Below, piece by piece: positions 1 through 6,862 of a stretch of DNA of 9,661 bases (the first letter of the stretch is position 1; each line of letters starts with the position of its first letter). This DNA comes from DAOMOP01 sp035444405. Lineage in GTDB: Bacteria > Pseudomonadota > Gammaproteobacteria > Burkholderiales > Rhodocyclaceae. The DNA lies in NCBI GenBank assembly GCA_035444405.1, contig DAOMOP010000161.1, positions 1 through 9,661 of the forward strand. The letters run 5' to 3'. The notes beneath the pieces were generated by a model. That model saw only the letters and a program-made list of their open reading frames with translations, had not been told where the DNA came from and ran no database searches. Both the position numbers and the translations under genes were made by a program.

Positions 1-796
1 CGACGTCTCGCACATGAACCTGCACAAGACCTTCTGCATCCCGCATGGCGGCGGCGGGCCCGGCATGGGTCCGATCGGGCTCGCGGCCCACCTCGCCCCG
101 TTCATGGCCGACCACGTCGTCACGCCGACCGGCGGCGAGGAACGCCCGAACAAGGGCCAGGGGGCGGTGTCGGCAGCGCCGTTCGGCTCGGCCAGCATCC
201 TGCCGATCTCGTGGATGTACATCACGATGATGGGCGGCACGGGCCTGAGGCGGGCGACCGAAGTCGCGATCCTGAACGCGAACTACCTCGCCACGCGGCT
301 CGCCGAACACTACCCTGTGCTCTATTCGGGCGCGCAGGGGCGCGTCGCGCACGAGTGCATCCTCGACATCCGCCCGATCAAGGCCGCCACCGGCATCTCC
401 GAGGTCGACATCGCCAAGCGCCTGATGGACTATGGATTCCACGCGCCGACGATGTCGTTCCCGGTCGCCGGCACGATCATGGTCGAGCCGACCGAGTCCG
501 AGGACCTCGCCGAACTCGACCGCTTCGTCGCGGCGATGGTCGCGATCCGCAACGAGATCCGCGCGATCGAGCACGGCGCCTGGCCAGCCGAGGACAACCC
601 GCTCAGGAACGCCCCGCACACGCAGGCCGATCTCGCCGGCGAGTGGAACCGCCCCTACTCGCGCGAGCAGGCGGCCTTTCCGCTGCCGTGGGTGGCCGAC
701 AACAAGTTCTGGCCGAGCGTCAACCGCATCGACGACGTGTACGGGGACCGCAACCTGTTCTGCGCCTGCGTGCCGATGGACGCCTACGAGTCGTGA
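1..796 (+). CDS. gcvP: Glycine dehydrogenase (decarboxylating), P-protein of the glycine cleavage system, C-terminal part
   Basis: The reading frame is open from base 2, so this is the last 264 residues of a gene that begins left of the window; the ATG at 14 is internal. P-protein decarboxylates glycine with pyridoxal phosphate and passes the aminomethyl group to the lipoyl arm of H-protein, in the cytoplasm. The first visible residues contain the PLP-binding motif H-K-T-F (Lys codon at 26-28), followed by the glycine-rich stretch HGGGGPGMGP that is hallmark of the family. Further conserved blocks are GAVSAAPFGSASILPISWMY, RVAHECILDIRP, MSFPVAGTIMVEPTESE and the C-terminal DDVYGDRNLFC. The distance from the Lys to the stop fits full-length GcvP (about 950-960 residues), so the C-terminus is complete. 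The TGA stop (794-796) directly abuts the stop of the convergent symporter gene. gcvT and gcvH probably lie upstream, but this cannot be seen here. Confidence 0.97.
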   Translation, partial: DVSHMNLHKTFCIPHGGGGPGMGPIGLAAHLAPFMADHVVTPTGGEERPNKGQGAVSAAPFGSASILPISWMYITMMGGTGLRRATEVAILNANYLATRLAEHYPVLYSGAQGRVAHECILDIRPIKAATGISEVDIAKRLMDYGFHAPTMSFPVAGTIMVEPTESEDLAELDRFVAAMVAIRNEIRAIEHGAWPAEDNPLRNAPHTQADLAGEWNRPYSREQAAFPLPWVADNKFWPSVNRIDDVYGDRNLFCACVPMDAYES

Positions 797-2131
797 TCAG
801 GCGAGCAGCGCGGCGGTGGCGAACAGGACCGGTACCACGGCCGCGCTGACCCACAGCCCGCACCGGATCATCTGACGCTGCGGCACGTGGCCGCTGCCGA
901 ACACGATCGCATTCGGCGGCGTCGCGACCGGCAGCCGGAACGCACACGAGCACGCCACCGCGACCATTACCGCGATCGGCAGCGCGTCGATGTGCGGCGC
1001 CATGCCGATGAACAGCGGAATCAGCAGCGCGGCGCTCGCGGTATTGCTGGTGACCTCGGTCAGCATCAGCGCGAACAGCACCATCAGCGCGAGGCTCACG
1101 GTGATCGCCAGCGCCGCGAAGCTGCCGCCGAGCTGCGTCGCGAGCCACGCACCGGCACCGCTGTCGGCGAGCACGCGGCTCAACGTCAGGCCGCCGCCGA
1201 ACAGCAGCAGCACGCCCCAGTCCGCACTCTTTTCGATGTCCTTCCACCGCGCGAGCTTCAGCGCGTGCAGCAGCACCAGCGCAAGCAGCGCCACGGCGGC
1301 GTCGTAGCCGCGGCCGATGCCCAGGTGCTCGTCCAGCGGCGCACCGAAGATCCACAGGGCCACCGCCAGCGCGAACACCCCGAGCATCAGCGTGTGCTGG
1401 CGCGACCACGCCATCGCGAGCGCGGGCAGCGCGATCTCGGCCGACAACTGCGGGCGCAGCGCAAGGCGCAGCGCGAACTCCATCAGCGGCATCATCACCA
1501 GCACCAGCGGTACACCCCACATCATCCACTGCGCGAAGCCGATGCCGACGGTGGAGGCCGCGATCGCATTCGGCGGACTGCCGACCACCGTGCCGATGCC
1601 GCCGATGTTGGCCGAAAAGGCGACACCGAGCAGCACGTACATCCAGGTGCGGTGATAGTGCTGCGCCGGCAGCGGCGCCAGCAGACCGAGCGCGAGCGGC
1701 AGCATCATCGCCGCGGTCGCGGTATTGCTGATCCACATCGACAGCACAGCGGTCAGCCAGAACAGATAGCGCGCGCCGAGCTCTACACGGTTGCCCGCCC
1801 TGCTCATGACCCACGCCGCCATCCAGCGGTCCAGCCCCTGGCGCTGCAGCCCGGCGGCCAGCGCGAAGCCGCCGAGGAACAGGAAGATCACCGGGTCGGC
1901 AAACTGCAGCAGCGCCTGGTCGAAGGCGAGGATGCCGCTCGCCGTCGCGAGCAGCGGCACCAGCAAGGCCGTGACGCTGACGTGCAGCGCTTCGCTGACC
2001 CACAGCCAGCCGATCGCGAGCATGATTGCGAGCCCGCCGCCCGCCGTGCCCAGCTTCGCCTCGAGCCACGCGCCGACAACGAAGTACAGCACCGCCGCGG
2101 TCATCAGATTGAGCAAGCGCATCGGTCGCAT
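797..2131 (-). CDS. DASS/SLC13-type anion symporter (Na+-coupled sulfate or dicarboxylate family permease)
   Basis: This is a polytopic inner-membrane protein of 444 residues with hydrophobic segments along its whole length. It carries the two S-N-T signatures of the divalent anion:Na+ symporter family (about residues 135-137 in WISNTATAAM and 362-364 in TSNTASAAL). Each is followed by a P-P-N-A motif (about 186-189 and 405-408), giving the inverted-repeat layout expected of this fold, in which the SNT loops bind Na+ and substrate. The substrate (sulfate, C4-dicarboxylate or citrate) cannot be decided from sequence. The frame stays open upstream to an ATG at 2353, but that extension is Arg/Pro-rich and does not look like protein. 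I chose the ATG at 2131 (MRPMRLLNLM); the ATG at 2122 is equally possible. Neither has a strong Shine-Dalgarno. A candidate promoter lies just upstream. The gene is convergent with gcvP at zero spacing and divergent from fpr. Confidence 0.87.
   Translation of the reverse strand: MRPMRLLNLMTAAVLYFVVGAWLEAKLGTAGGGLAIMLAIGWLWVSEALHVSVTALLVPLLATASGILAFDQALLQFADPVIFLFLGGFALAAGLQRQGLDRWMAAWVMSRAGNRVELGARYLFWLTAVLSMWISNTATAAMMLPLALGLLAPLPAQHYHRTWMYVLLGVAFSANIGGIGTVVGSPPNAIAASTVGIGFAQWMMWGVPLVLVMMPLMEFALRLALRPQLSAEIALPALAMAWSRQHTLMLGVFALAVALWIFGAPLDEHLGIGRGYDAAVALLALVLLHALKLARWKDIEKSADWGVLLLFGGGLTLSRVLADSGAGAWLATQLGGSFAALAITVSLALMVLFALMLTEVTSNTASAALLIPLFIGMAPHIDALPIAVMVAVACSCAFRLPVATPPNAIVFGSGHVPQRQMIRCGLWVSAAVVPVLFATAALLA
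807..847. terminator. Imperfect 13-bp inverted repeat, candidate 3'-end hairpin for gcvP, inside the symporter gene
   Basis: The left arm AGCGCGGCGGTGG (807-819) pairs with the right arm CCACGGCCGCGCT (835-847) at 12 of 13 positions; the one mismatch is G815 against G839, and the loop is 15 nt. It starts 10 bp past the gcvP stop. No T-run follows on either strand, so it is not a textbook intrinsic terminator. It could instead act as an mRNA 3'-end stabilising or processing hairpin, or depend on Rho. The same bases encode the last residues of the convergent symporter (S-A-A-V ... T-A-A-L-L-A), and alanine-rich GC coding can produce repeats by chance. Confidence 0.4.
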
Positions 2132-2150
2132 CCGCTGTGAGGTCGTGGCG

Positions 2151-2179
2151 ATGTTAGCCGTCGCAAGCCGATCCGGCCA
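2151..2179 (-). promoter_or_regulatory. Candidate promoter for the symporter gene
   Basis: Read on the minus strand, TGGCCG (2179-2174, 3 of 6 to the consensus -35) and TAACAT (2156-2151, 4 of 6 to the -10) are 17 bp apart. Transcription would start near 2144, about 13 nt before the ATG at 2131 or 22 nt before the ATG at 2122. This supports the short coding start rather than the 2353 start. Confidence 0.35.
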
Positions 2180-2366
2180 GTGCGCGACACGCGGATACGA
2201 CAGATGCGATCCCCGATGACCCCGTCGTCGCACCCGTCGTGCGGCCGAGACGGCGTGGCGTGCCGGCGGAACCGCGGCGCTGGGGGGGCGATCGAATTGC
2301 AGAACGCCGACGGCCGCGTGAAGGGCGGCGTGCCGCCGACGCGATGGCGCCATGCCGCCATTTCAT

Positions 2367-2381
2367 ATCCATAGAATGGAT
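2367..2381. promoter_or_regulatory. 15-bp palindrome of LysR-type box form upstream of fpr
   Basis: ATCCAT-AGA-ATGGAT is a perfect 6+3+6 inverted repeat. It contains T(2368)-N11-A(2380), the form of the LysR-family recognition box. Its centre (2374) is about 65 bp upstream of the start predicted from the promoter at 2405-2432, which is the classical LysR-type recognition position. In Pseudomonas, fpr is known to be activated by the LysR-type regulator FinR. No LysR-type gene is visible in this window, so the regulator, if real, lies elsewhere. The repeat also contains TAGAAT (2372-2377), which could itself be a -10 element. Confidence 0.4.
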
Positions 2382-2404
2382 CTTCATTTTGACGCCGAAT
2401 CGCT

Positions 2405-2432
2405 TTGTGGAGAGGGAGCGCACCCCTATCAT
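2405..2432 (+). promoter_or_regulatory. Candidate fpr promoter
   Basis: TTGTGG (2405-2410, 3 of 6 to the -35 consensus) and TATCAT (2427-2432, 5 of 6 to the -10) are separated by 16 bp. The start would fall near 2439, leaving a leader of about 32 nt. A weak -35 would fit a promoter that needs an activator. An alternative is the -10-like TAGAAT at 2372-2377, which has no recognisable -35. Confidence 0.4.
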
Positions 2433-2470
2433 CGTTTTCACCAACCCCAACGAACCGAAGACAAGACCCT

Positions 2471-3247
2471 ATGGCGAATCTCGTTACCGAACGCGTGCTG
2501 AGCGTTCACCACTGGAATGACACACTGTTCAGCTTCCGGACCACGCGCGACCGCGGCCTGCGCTTCGAAAACGGCCAGTTCGTGATGATCGGGCTCGAGG
2601 TCGACGGCCGTCCGATTACCCGCGCCTACAGCATTGCCAGCCCGAACTACGAGGAGCACCTCGAGTTCTTCAGCATCAAGGTGCCCCACGGCAAGCTCAC
2701 CTCGCGCCTGCAGCATCTGCGCGAAGGCGACCCGATCGTGGTCAGCAAGAAGCCCACCGGCACGCTCGTGCTGCACGATCTCAGGCCGGGCAAGCACTTG
2801 TACCTGCTCGCCACCGGCACCGGGCTCGCACCGTTTCTGAGCGTGATCCAGGACCCCGACACCTACGAGCGCTTCGAGAAGATCGTGCTCGTGCATGGCG
2901 TGCGCACCGTGTCCGATCTCGCCTACGCCGACTTCATCCGCCGCCGCCTGCCGGCGCACGAGTTCCTCGGCGACGAGATCCGCGACAAGCTGATCTATTA
3001 TCCGACGGTCACCCGCGAGCCGTTTCACAACGAAGGACGCATCACCGAGCTGATGGAAAGCGGCAAGCTCTTCGACGACGTCGGTCTGCCGCCGCTCGAT
3101 GCCGCGGACGACCGCGCGATGCTCTGCGGCAGCCCGGCCATGCTCGAGGATTGCTGCACCCTCCTCGATGGCGCGGGCTTTCGCGTTTCGCCGCGCATCG
3201 GCGAGCCGGGCGACTACGTGATCGAGCGCGCCTTCGTCGAGAAGTGA
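2471..3247 (+). CDS. fpr: Ferredoxin/flavodoxin-NADP+ reductase, Azotobacter-type bacterial FPR
   Basis: This FAD enzyme moves electrons between NADPH and ferredoxin or flavodoxin in the cytoplasm, feeding Fe-S and redox-stress metabolism. The 258-residue length matches the family. The FAD domain carries R-A-Y-S at residues 51-54, in the conserved block GRPITRAYSIASPNYEEHLEF. The NADP domain carries TGTGLAP (115-121) and CGSPAM (219-224). The C-terminus IERAFVEK is the extension typical of the Azotobacter/Rhodobacter subclass rather than the E. coli type, which ends in an aromatic residue. From memory, the N-terminal block ERVLSVHHWNDTLFSF is nearly identical to Azotobacter FPR, which fixes the start at the ATG at 2471. 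An upstream in-frame start at 2405 would add residues that look like leader sequence. The Shine-Dalgarno is poor, with only GAAG some 11 nt upstream in an A/C-rich leader. The gene appears monocistronic, with a hairpin directly downstream. Confidence 0.96.
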   Translation: MANLVTERVLSVHHWNDTLFSFRTTRDRGLRFENGQFVMIGLEVDGRPITRAYSIASPNYEEHLEFFSIKVPHGKLTSRLQHLREGDPIVVSKKPTGTLVLHDLRPGKHLYLLATGTGLAPFLSVIQDPDTYERFEKIVLVHGVRTVSDLAYADFIRRRLPAHEFLGDEIRDKLIYYPTVTREPFHNEGRITELMESGKLFDDVGLPPLDAADDRAMLCGSPAMLEDCCTLLDGAGFRVSPRIGEPGDYVIERAFVEK

Positions 3248-3255
3248 CCGCAGCC

Positions 3256-3286
3256 GCGGCCGCCGGCGTTCCGCCACGGCGGCCGC
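3256..3286. terminator. GC-rich hairpin between convergent fpr and the diguanylate cyclase gene, candidate bidirectional terminator
   Basis: Between the fpr stop (3247) and the convergent stop (3291), the left arm GCGGCCGCCG (3256-3265) pairs perfectly over 10 bp with CGGCGGCCGC (3277-3286), leaving an 11-nt loop. It fills most of the 43-bp gap and would serve both genes. There is no T-run on either side, so termination may be weak or Rho-assisted, as is common in GC-rich genomes. Confidence 0.6.
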
Positions 3287-3290
3287 ACGC

Positions 3291-4868
3291 TCATCGGGCG
3301 AACGTACTGCTGCGGTTGCGCCCTTCGGCCTTGGCCCGATACATCGCCGCGTCGGCGTGCACCAGCAGGGTGTCGGCGTCGGAGCCATCGTCCGGGTAGC
3401 GCACGACGCCGATGCTCGACGAAATGCGCAGCGAACGACCATCCACGTCGAACGGTTCTTCGAGCGCGCGGCGGATCTTCTCCGCGACGATGTCGAGCTC
3501 CTCGCCCGACGCGATCTCGGGCAGCAGGACGATGAATTCGTCGCCGCCATGGCGACTCAAGGTGTCCGAGGCGCGCACGCACGCGCGCATGCGCCGCACC
3601 GCCCGCACGAGCACCCGATCGCCGATCTGGTGCCCGCAACTGTCGTTGATCTCCTTGAAGCGGTCGAGATCGACGAACAGCAGCCCGAAGCGGTGTCGAT
3701 AGCGCGCCGACAGGCGAATCGTGCGCTCGAGCAGGTCGCCGAACATCAGGCGGTTCGGCACTCCCGTCAGCGGATCGTGGGTGGCCGCCCGCTCGAGCGC
3801 AACGGCGCGCGCCCGCGTGATCGAGAACGACCAGCTCACCAGCACGAACATCATCCCGATCAGTACGATCGCGATCAGCTCGGCCTGCAGCGCCGCGTCG
3901 TCGTGCGCATGGCCGCCCAGACTCTCGATCACGATCTGCCACGTCCGCCCGTCGAGCACCAGCGGCATCGCGAACACGTAGCGCGGCTGCGATCCCGGCT
4001 CGCGCGCGCGGTGACTGTCGTAGAGCAGCGCGTCGGCGGTCTCGACCTCGTCGTAGATGCGCAGCCGGATGATGTCCTGGCCGACAGGCCCGAGCATGCC
4101 CTGCATCAGGTCGTGCATGCGAAACGGGCTATAGACCCAGCCCCGCAGCGCCGCACGCCGCTCGGCAGCCGTAGCGATGGGGGCGTCGTCGGAAAAGAGC
4201 GGCAGATAGAGCAGCACGCCGGCCTGACGGTCCTCGTCGGTCTCCTGCACCAGCGTCACCTTGCCGGACAGGGCCCCCTCGCCGCTCACGATCGCCCGCT
4301 CCATCGCCTCGCGTCGCACCGGCTCGGAGTACATGTCGAAGCCGAACGCGCGCTGGTTGCGCCAGTCGAACGGCTCCAGCATGACGATCGCGGAATAGGC
4401 GTTACGCTCGCCCGCCGGCCAGACCCGATAATCGCCGAAGCCCTCCTCGCGCACGCGCTGCTCGTGCGCTTGCAGCGCGGCGGGGGTGAGCCACTCGCTG
4501 AAACCCACCCCCTGAATCCCGGGGTAATCGTCGGCGAGGTCCAAGCCCGCGACGTACGTTCGCCACTCCGCTCGTTCGACCGATTCGGAGGCCTGGAACA
4601 GCGCCCGCCCGCCGCGCAGCACCTGCCGATAGCCGCGGAAGCGCTCGTCGATGCGCAACGCGATCTCGGAAGCCTCGGAGTGGAAGCGCTCGGCGACGTC
4701 CTGCTCGTGGCGCTCGGCCAGCCGCTCCCACACCACCCATGCCGCGACCACGGCGAGCGCCAGCGCCGCCAGCGTCATGCGCAGCACACCGGGCGACCAC
4801 AGCGGCACGACCCCCAGCCGCTCGCCGCCCTCGGGCGTTGCGACCCCGTTCCTGACCAGCAATGGCAC
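3291..4868 (-). CDS. Membrane-bound diguanylate cyclase with periplasmic CHASE sensor domain
   Basis: The 525-residue protein is predicted to make c-di-GMP from two GTP in response to an extracytoplasmic signal. The order is: a transmembrane helix at about 31-47; a CHASE-type periplasmic sensor at about 70-310, with the conserved block around YPGIQGVGFSEW (115-126) and the later FGFDMYSEP; a second helix at about 329-349; then a GGDEF domain at about 355-525. The catalytic motif GGDEF is intact at 441-445. The metal-binding Asp lies in FVDLDRFKEIND (Asp400). The inhibitory I-site R-x-x-D is at 432-435, five residues before GGDEF, so product feedback inhibition is expected. No EAL or HD-GYP phosphodiesterase domain is present. 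The start is a GTG at 4868 preceded by a G-rich stretch that could act as a ribosome-binding site; Met31 (ATG at 4778) would cut into the first helix and is less likely. The ligand of the CHASE domain is unknown. Confidence 0.92.
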   Translation of the reverse strand: MPLLVRNGVATPEGGERLGVVPLWSPGVLRMTLAALALAVVAAWVVWERLAERHEQDVAERFHSEASEIALRIDERFRGYRQVLRGGRALFQASESVERAEWRTYVAGLDLADDYPGIQGVGFSEWLTPAALQAHEQRVREEGFGDYRVWPAGERNAYSAIVMLEPFDWRNQRAFGFDMYSEPVRREAMERAIVSGEGALSGKVTLVQETDEDRQAGVLLYLPLFSDDAPIATAAERRAALRGWVYSPFRMHDLMQGMLGPVGQDIIRLRIYDEVETADALLYDSHRAREPGSQPRYVFAMPLVLDGRTWQIVIESLGGHAHDDAALQAELIAIVLIGMMFVLVSWSFSITRARAVALERAATHDPLTGVPNRLMFGDLLERTIRLSARYRHRFGLLFVDLDRFKEINDSCGHQIGDRVLVRAVRRMRACVRASDTLSRHGGDEFIVLLPEIASGEELDIVAEKIRRALEEPFDVDGRSLRISSSIGVVRYPDDGSDADTLLVHADAAMYRAKAEGRNRSSTFAR

Positions 4869-4937
4869 ACCCCCATCCCAGGCGACCCCCCGTCACGGCG
4901 CGCATTGCCTATGTCGCACAGGTGATCGAAGGAATTC

Positions 4938-4967
4938 ATCATGGCGCAGGACGACTCGCAGCGTCAA
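4938..4967 (-). promoter_or_regulatory. Candidate promoter for the CHASE-GGDEF gene
   Basis: On the minus strand, TTGACG (4967-4962, 5 of 6 to the -35) and CATGAT (4943-4938, 4 of 6 to the -10) are separated by 18 bp. The start would fall near 4931, leaving a leader of about 63 nt before the GTG at 4868. It lies in the 196-bp region shared with the divergent exporter gene. Confidence 0.4.
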
Positions 4968-5024
4968 TCGTGCAGGCATGTGCTGGCCCGCGCACCGACA
5001 CCCGTCTCGGCCATCGCGCGGCCT

Positions 5025-5030
5025 TACAAT
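5025..5030 (+). promoter_or_regulatory. Candidate -10 element for the ABC exporter gene
   Basis: TACAAT (5 of 6 to the consensus) lies 34 bp before the ATG at 5065, in a GC-rich surrounding. No good -35 is seen at 16-18 bp; CCGACA (4995-5000) is too far upstream. Confidence 0.3.
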
Positions 5031-5064
5031 GCTCGCTCGTTGGCTCCGTCGATATCCGCCCAGA

Positions 5065-6807
5065 ATGAATCCGAAACGCGCCCCGGCGATCGCATTGCTC
5101 GCCATGCTCCGGCCTTACCGGCGCCGTGTGCTGCAGGCGGGCCTTGCGCTCGTCATCGCGGCCGGCGCGATGCTGGCGGTCGGCCAGGGGCTGCGCGCGG
5201 TGATCGACCAGGGTTTTTCGGCCGGAGACCCGGCCTGGCTCGACCGCACGCTGGCGGCGATGTTCGGCGTCATCGTCGTGCTCGCGGCGGCAACGTACGT
5301 CCGCTTCTACAACGTGTCGTGGCTCGGCGAGCGCGTCACGGCCGACCTGAGACAGCGTGTCTTCGACCACCTGCTCGACCTGCCGCCGTCGTGGTTCGAG
5401 GCCGGCCGCACCGGCGAAGTGATCTCGCGGCTGACCTCCGATACGGCGCAGATCGAGAACGTGGTCGGATCGACCCTGTCGATCGCGCTGCGCAACCTGC
5501 TGCTGCTCGTGGGCGGGCTCGCGATGATGTTCACGACCAGTCTCAAGCTCACGCTGCTGACCGTGATCGGCGTACCGCTGGTGATCACGCCCATCGTCGT
5601 CTTCGGCCGCCGCCTGCGCCGGCTGGCACGCGAGAGCCAGGACCGCATTGCCGAGCTCGGAAGCCGCATCGACGAGACCATTCACGAAATCCGCATCGTC
5701 CAGGCCTACGGGCACGAGGCCGCCGACCGGCGCGACTTCGGCGCCCTCGTCGCGGCGAGCTTCGACACCGCCCGCGCCCGCGTGCGCACGCGGGCCACGC
5801 TCGTCGCGGTCGTGCTGCTGCTGGTGTTCGGCGCGATCTCGTTCATTCTGTGGATCGGCGGCCACGACGTGCTCGAGGGACGCATCACTGCCGGCGAGCT
5901 GTCGGCCTTCGTCTTCTATGCCGCGCTGGTGGCCGGCAGCGTCGGCGCGCTGTCGGAGGTGTGGGGCGAGTTGCAGCGCGCCGCCGGGGCCACCGAGCGC
6001 CTGATGGAGATCCTCGACGCACGCCCGTCGATCGAGGCCCCGGCACATCCGACCGCCCTGCCCGCGCCGGCACGCGGCGCGCTGCGCTTCGAAGCAGTCG
6101 CATTCCACTACCCGTCGCGACCGGCAACTCCGGCCTTGTGCGATTTCACGCTGAGCGTCTCGCCCGGCGAGACGGTCGCGCTGGTCAGCCCGTCGGGGGC
6201 CGGCAAGACGACCGTCTTCCAGCTGTTGCTGCGCTTTTACGATCCGACCTCCGGCACGATCCGGCTCGACGGCGTCGCGCTCGCCGAAGCCGACCCGCGT
6301 GCGATCCGCCGCCACATCGCGCTCGTGCCGCAGGAGCCGGTGATCTTCGCGGCCAGCGTCACCGAAAACGTGCGCTACGCGCGTCCGGACGCGGATGCCG
6401 ACGCAGTCCGCCGCGCCTGCGAGGCAGCGTGGGCCGACGAGTTCGTGCGTGCGCTGCCGCAGGGCTACGACACCTGGCTGGGCGAGCGCGGCGTCAAGCT
6501 GTCGGGCGGCCAGCGTCAGCGCATCGCGATCGCGCGCGCGATCCTCGCCGATCGCCCGGTCCTGCTGCTCGACGAGGCGACCTCGGCGCTCGATGCCGAG
6601 AGCGAGCGCATGGTGCAGGCCGCGCTCGAGCGCCTGATGCGCGATCGCACGACGCTGGTGATCGCCCATCGCCTGGCGACCGTCCAGCGCGCCGACCGCA
6701 TCGTCGTGATCGACGCCGGACGCATCGTCGAGACCGGCACGCACGACGCGCTGGTCGCCGCCGACGGCCTCTATGCGCATCTCGCACGCCTTCAATTCAC
6801 CGTGTGA
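5065..6807 (+). CDS. MsbA-related ABC exporter, fused transmembrane and ATP-binding half-transporter
   Basis: The 580-residue protein has an N-terminal six-helix ABC exporter domain (helices at about 24-40, 62-80, 139-157, 161-180, 246-264 and 276-295) and a C-terminal ATPase (about 340-580). It should work as a homodimer in the inner membrane, exporting a lipid or other hydrophobic compound. It resembles the MsbA-related proteobacterial group rather than MsbA itself. Motifs are: Walker A S-P-S-G-A-G-K-T at 375-382, Q-loop Gln423 in VPQEPVIF, signature LSGGQ at 479-483, Walker B VLLLDE with Asp503-Glu504, D-loop SALD (507-510) and switch His535. The first Walker A residue is Ser instead of the usual Gly (codon AGC at 6187-6189); all other catalytic residues are intact. 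The ATG at 5065 was chosen because the homologous region starts there. An in-frame opening back to 4651 overlaps the divergent gene and reads as noise. The ribosome-binding site is weak. The substrate is not deducible. Confidence 0.92.
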   Translation: MNPKRAPAIALLAMLRPYRRRVLQAGLALVIAAGAMLAVGQGLRAVIDQGFSAGDPAWLDRTLAAMFGVIVVLAAATYVRFYNVSWLGERVTADLRQRVFDHLLDLPPSWFEAGRTGEVISRLTSDTAQIENVVGSTLSIALRNLLLLVGGLAMMFTTSLKLTLLTVIGVPLVITPIVVFGRRLRRLARESQDRIAELGSRIDETIHEIRIVQAYGHEAADRRDFGALVAASFDTARARVRTRATLVAVVLLLVFGAISFILWIGGHDVLEGRITAGELSAFVFYAALVAGSVGALSEVWGELQRAAGATERLMEILDARPSIEAPAHPTALPAPARGALRFEAVAFHYPSRPATPALCDFTLSVSPGETVALVSPSGAGKTTVFQLLLRFYDPTSGTIRLDGVALAEADPRAIRRHIALVPQEPVIFAASVTENVRYARPDADADAVRRACEAAWADEFVRALPQGYDTWLGERGVKLSGGQRQRIAIARAILADRPVLLLDEATSALDAESERMVQAALERLMRDRTTLVIAHRLATVQRADRIVVIDAGRIVETGTHDALVAADGLYAHLARLQFTV

Positions 6808-6856
6808 GGCCCGCCTCGGACGCCGCCCGGCCCGCATCGGCACGATTATTCGCGGG

Positions 6857-6862
6857 TAGAAT
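6857..6862 (+). promoter_or_regulatory. Candidate -10 element for the GcvR-like gene
   Basis: TAGAAT (5 of 6 to the consensus) lies 35 bp before the ATG at 6898, in a locally AT-richer patch (ATTATTCGCGGGTAGAAT). No clear -35 is present. The 9-mer TAGAATGGA also occurs upstream of fpr at 2372-2380. Confidence 0.35.

Larger units (their letters stand above)
2132..2470. other. Divergent intergenic region between the symporter gene and fpr
   Basis: This 339-bp stretch holds no convincing gene. The left two thirds are very GC-rich and contain small palindromes, for example GGCGGC-GT-GCCGCC (2324-2337) and ATGGCGCCAT (2344-2353). From about 2360 the composition changes to a clearly AT-richer island (2360-2440) that carries the LysR-type palindrome and the fpr promoter candidate. 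The short frames crossing the region are Arg-rich and lack ribosome-binding sites or recognisable motifs. Confidence 0.7.

Noticed and set aside
887..2140. 417-residue plus-strand frame opposite the symporter gene
   Set aside because: It is rich in Arg, Gln and His with no domain. The minus strand gives a coherent polytopic membrane protein with two SNT motifs.
2132..2353. 74-residue N-terminal extension of the symporter from an ATG at 2353
   Set aside because: It is Arg/Pro-rich, lacks a ribosome-binding site and would span the candidate promoter at 2151-2179. The membrane protein proper begins at 2131 or 2122.
2389..2394. TTGACG as the fpr -35 element
   Set aside because: No -10-like hexamer lies 16-18 bp downstream; TATCAT is 32 bp away.
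2438..3550. 370-residue minus-strand frame overlapping fpr and the cyclase end
   Set aside because: It runs antisense through fpr, which is unmistakable on the plus strand, and has no recognisable domain.
6806..6817. GAGGC-CC-GCCTC palindrome at the end of the exporter gene as a terminator
   Set aside because: The 2-nt loop is sterically impossible for the full stem, and the remaining 4 bp without a T-run is too weak.
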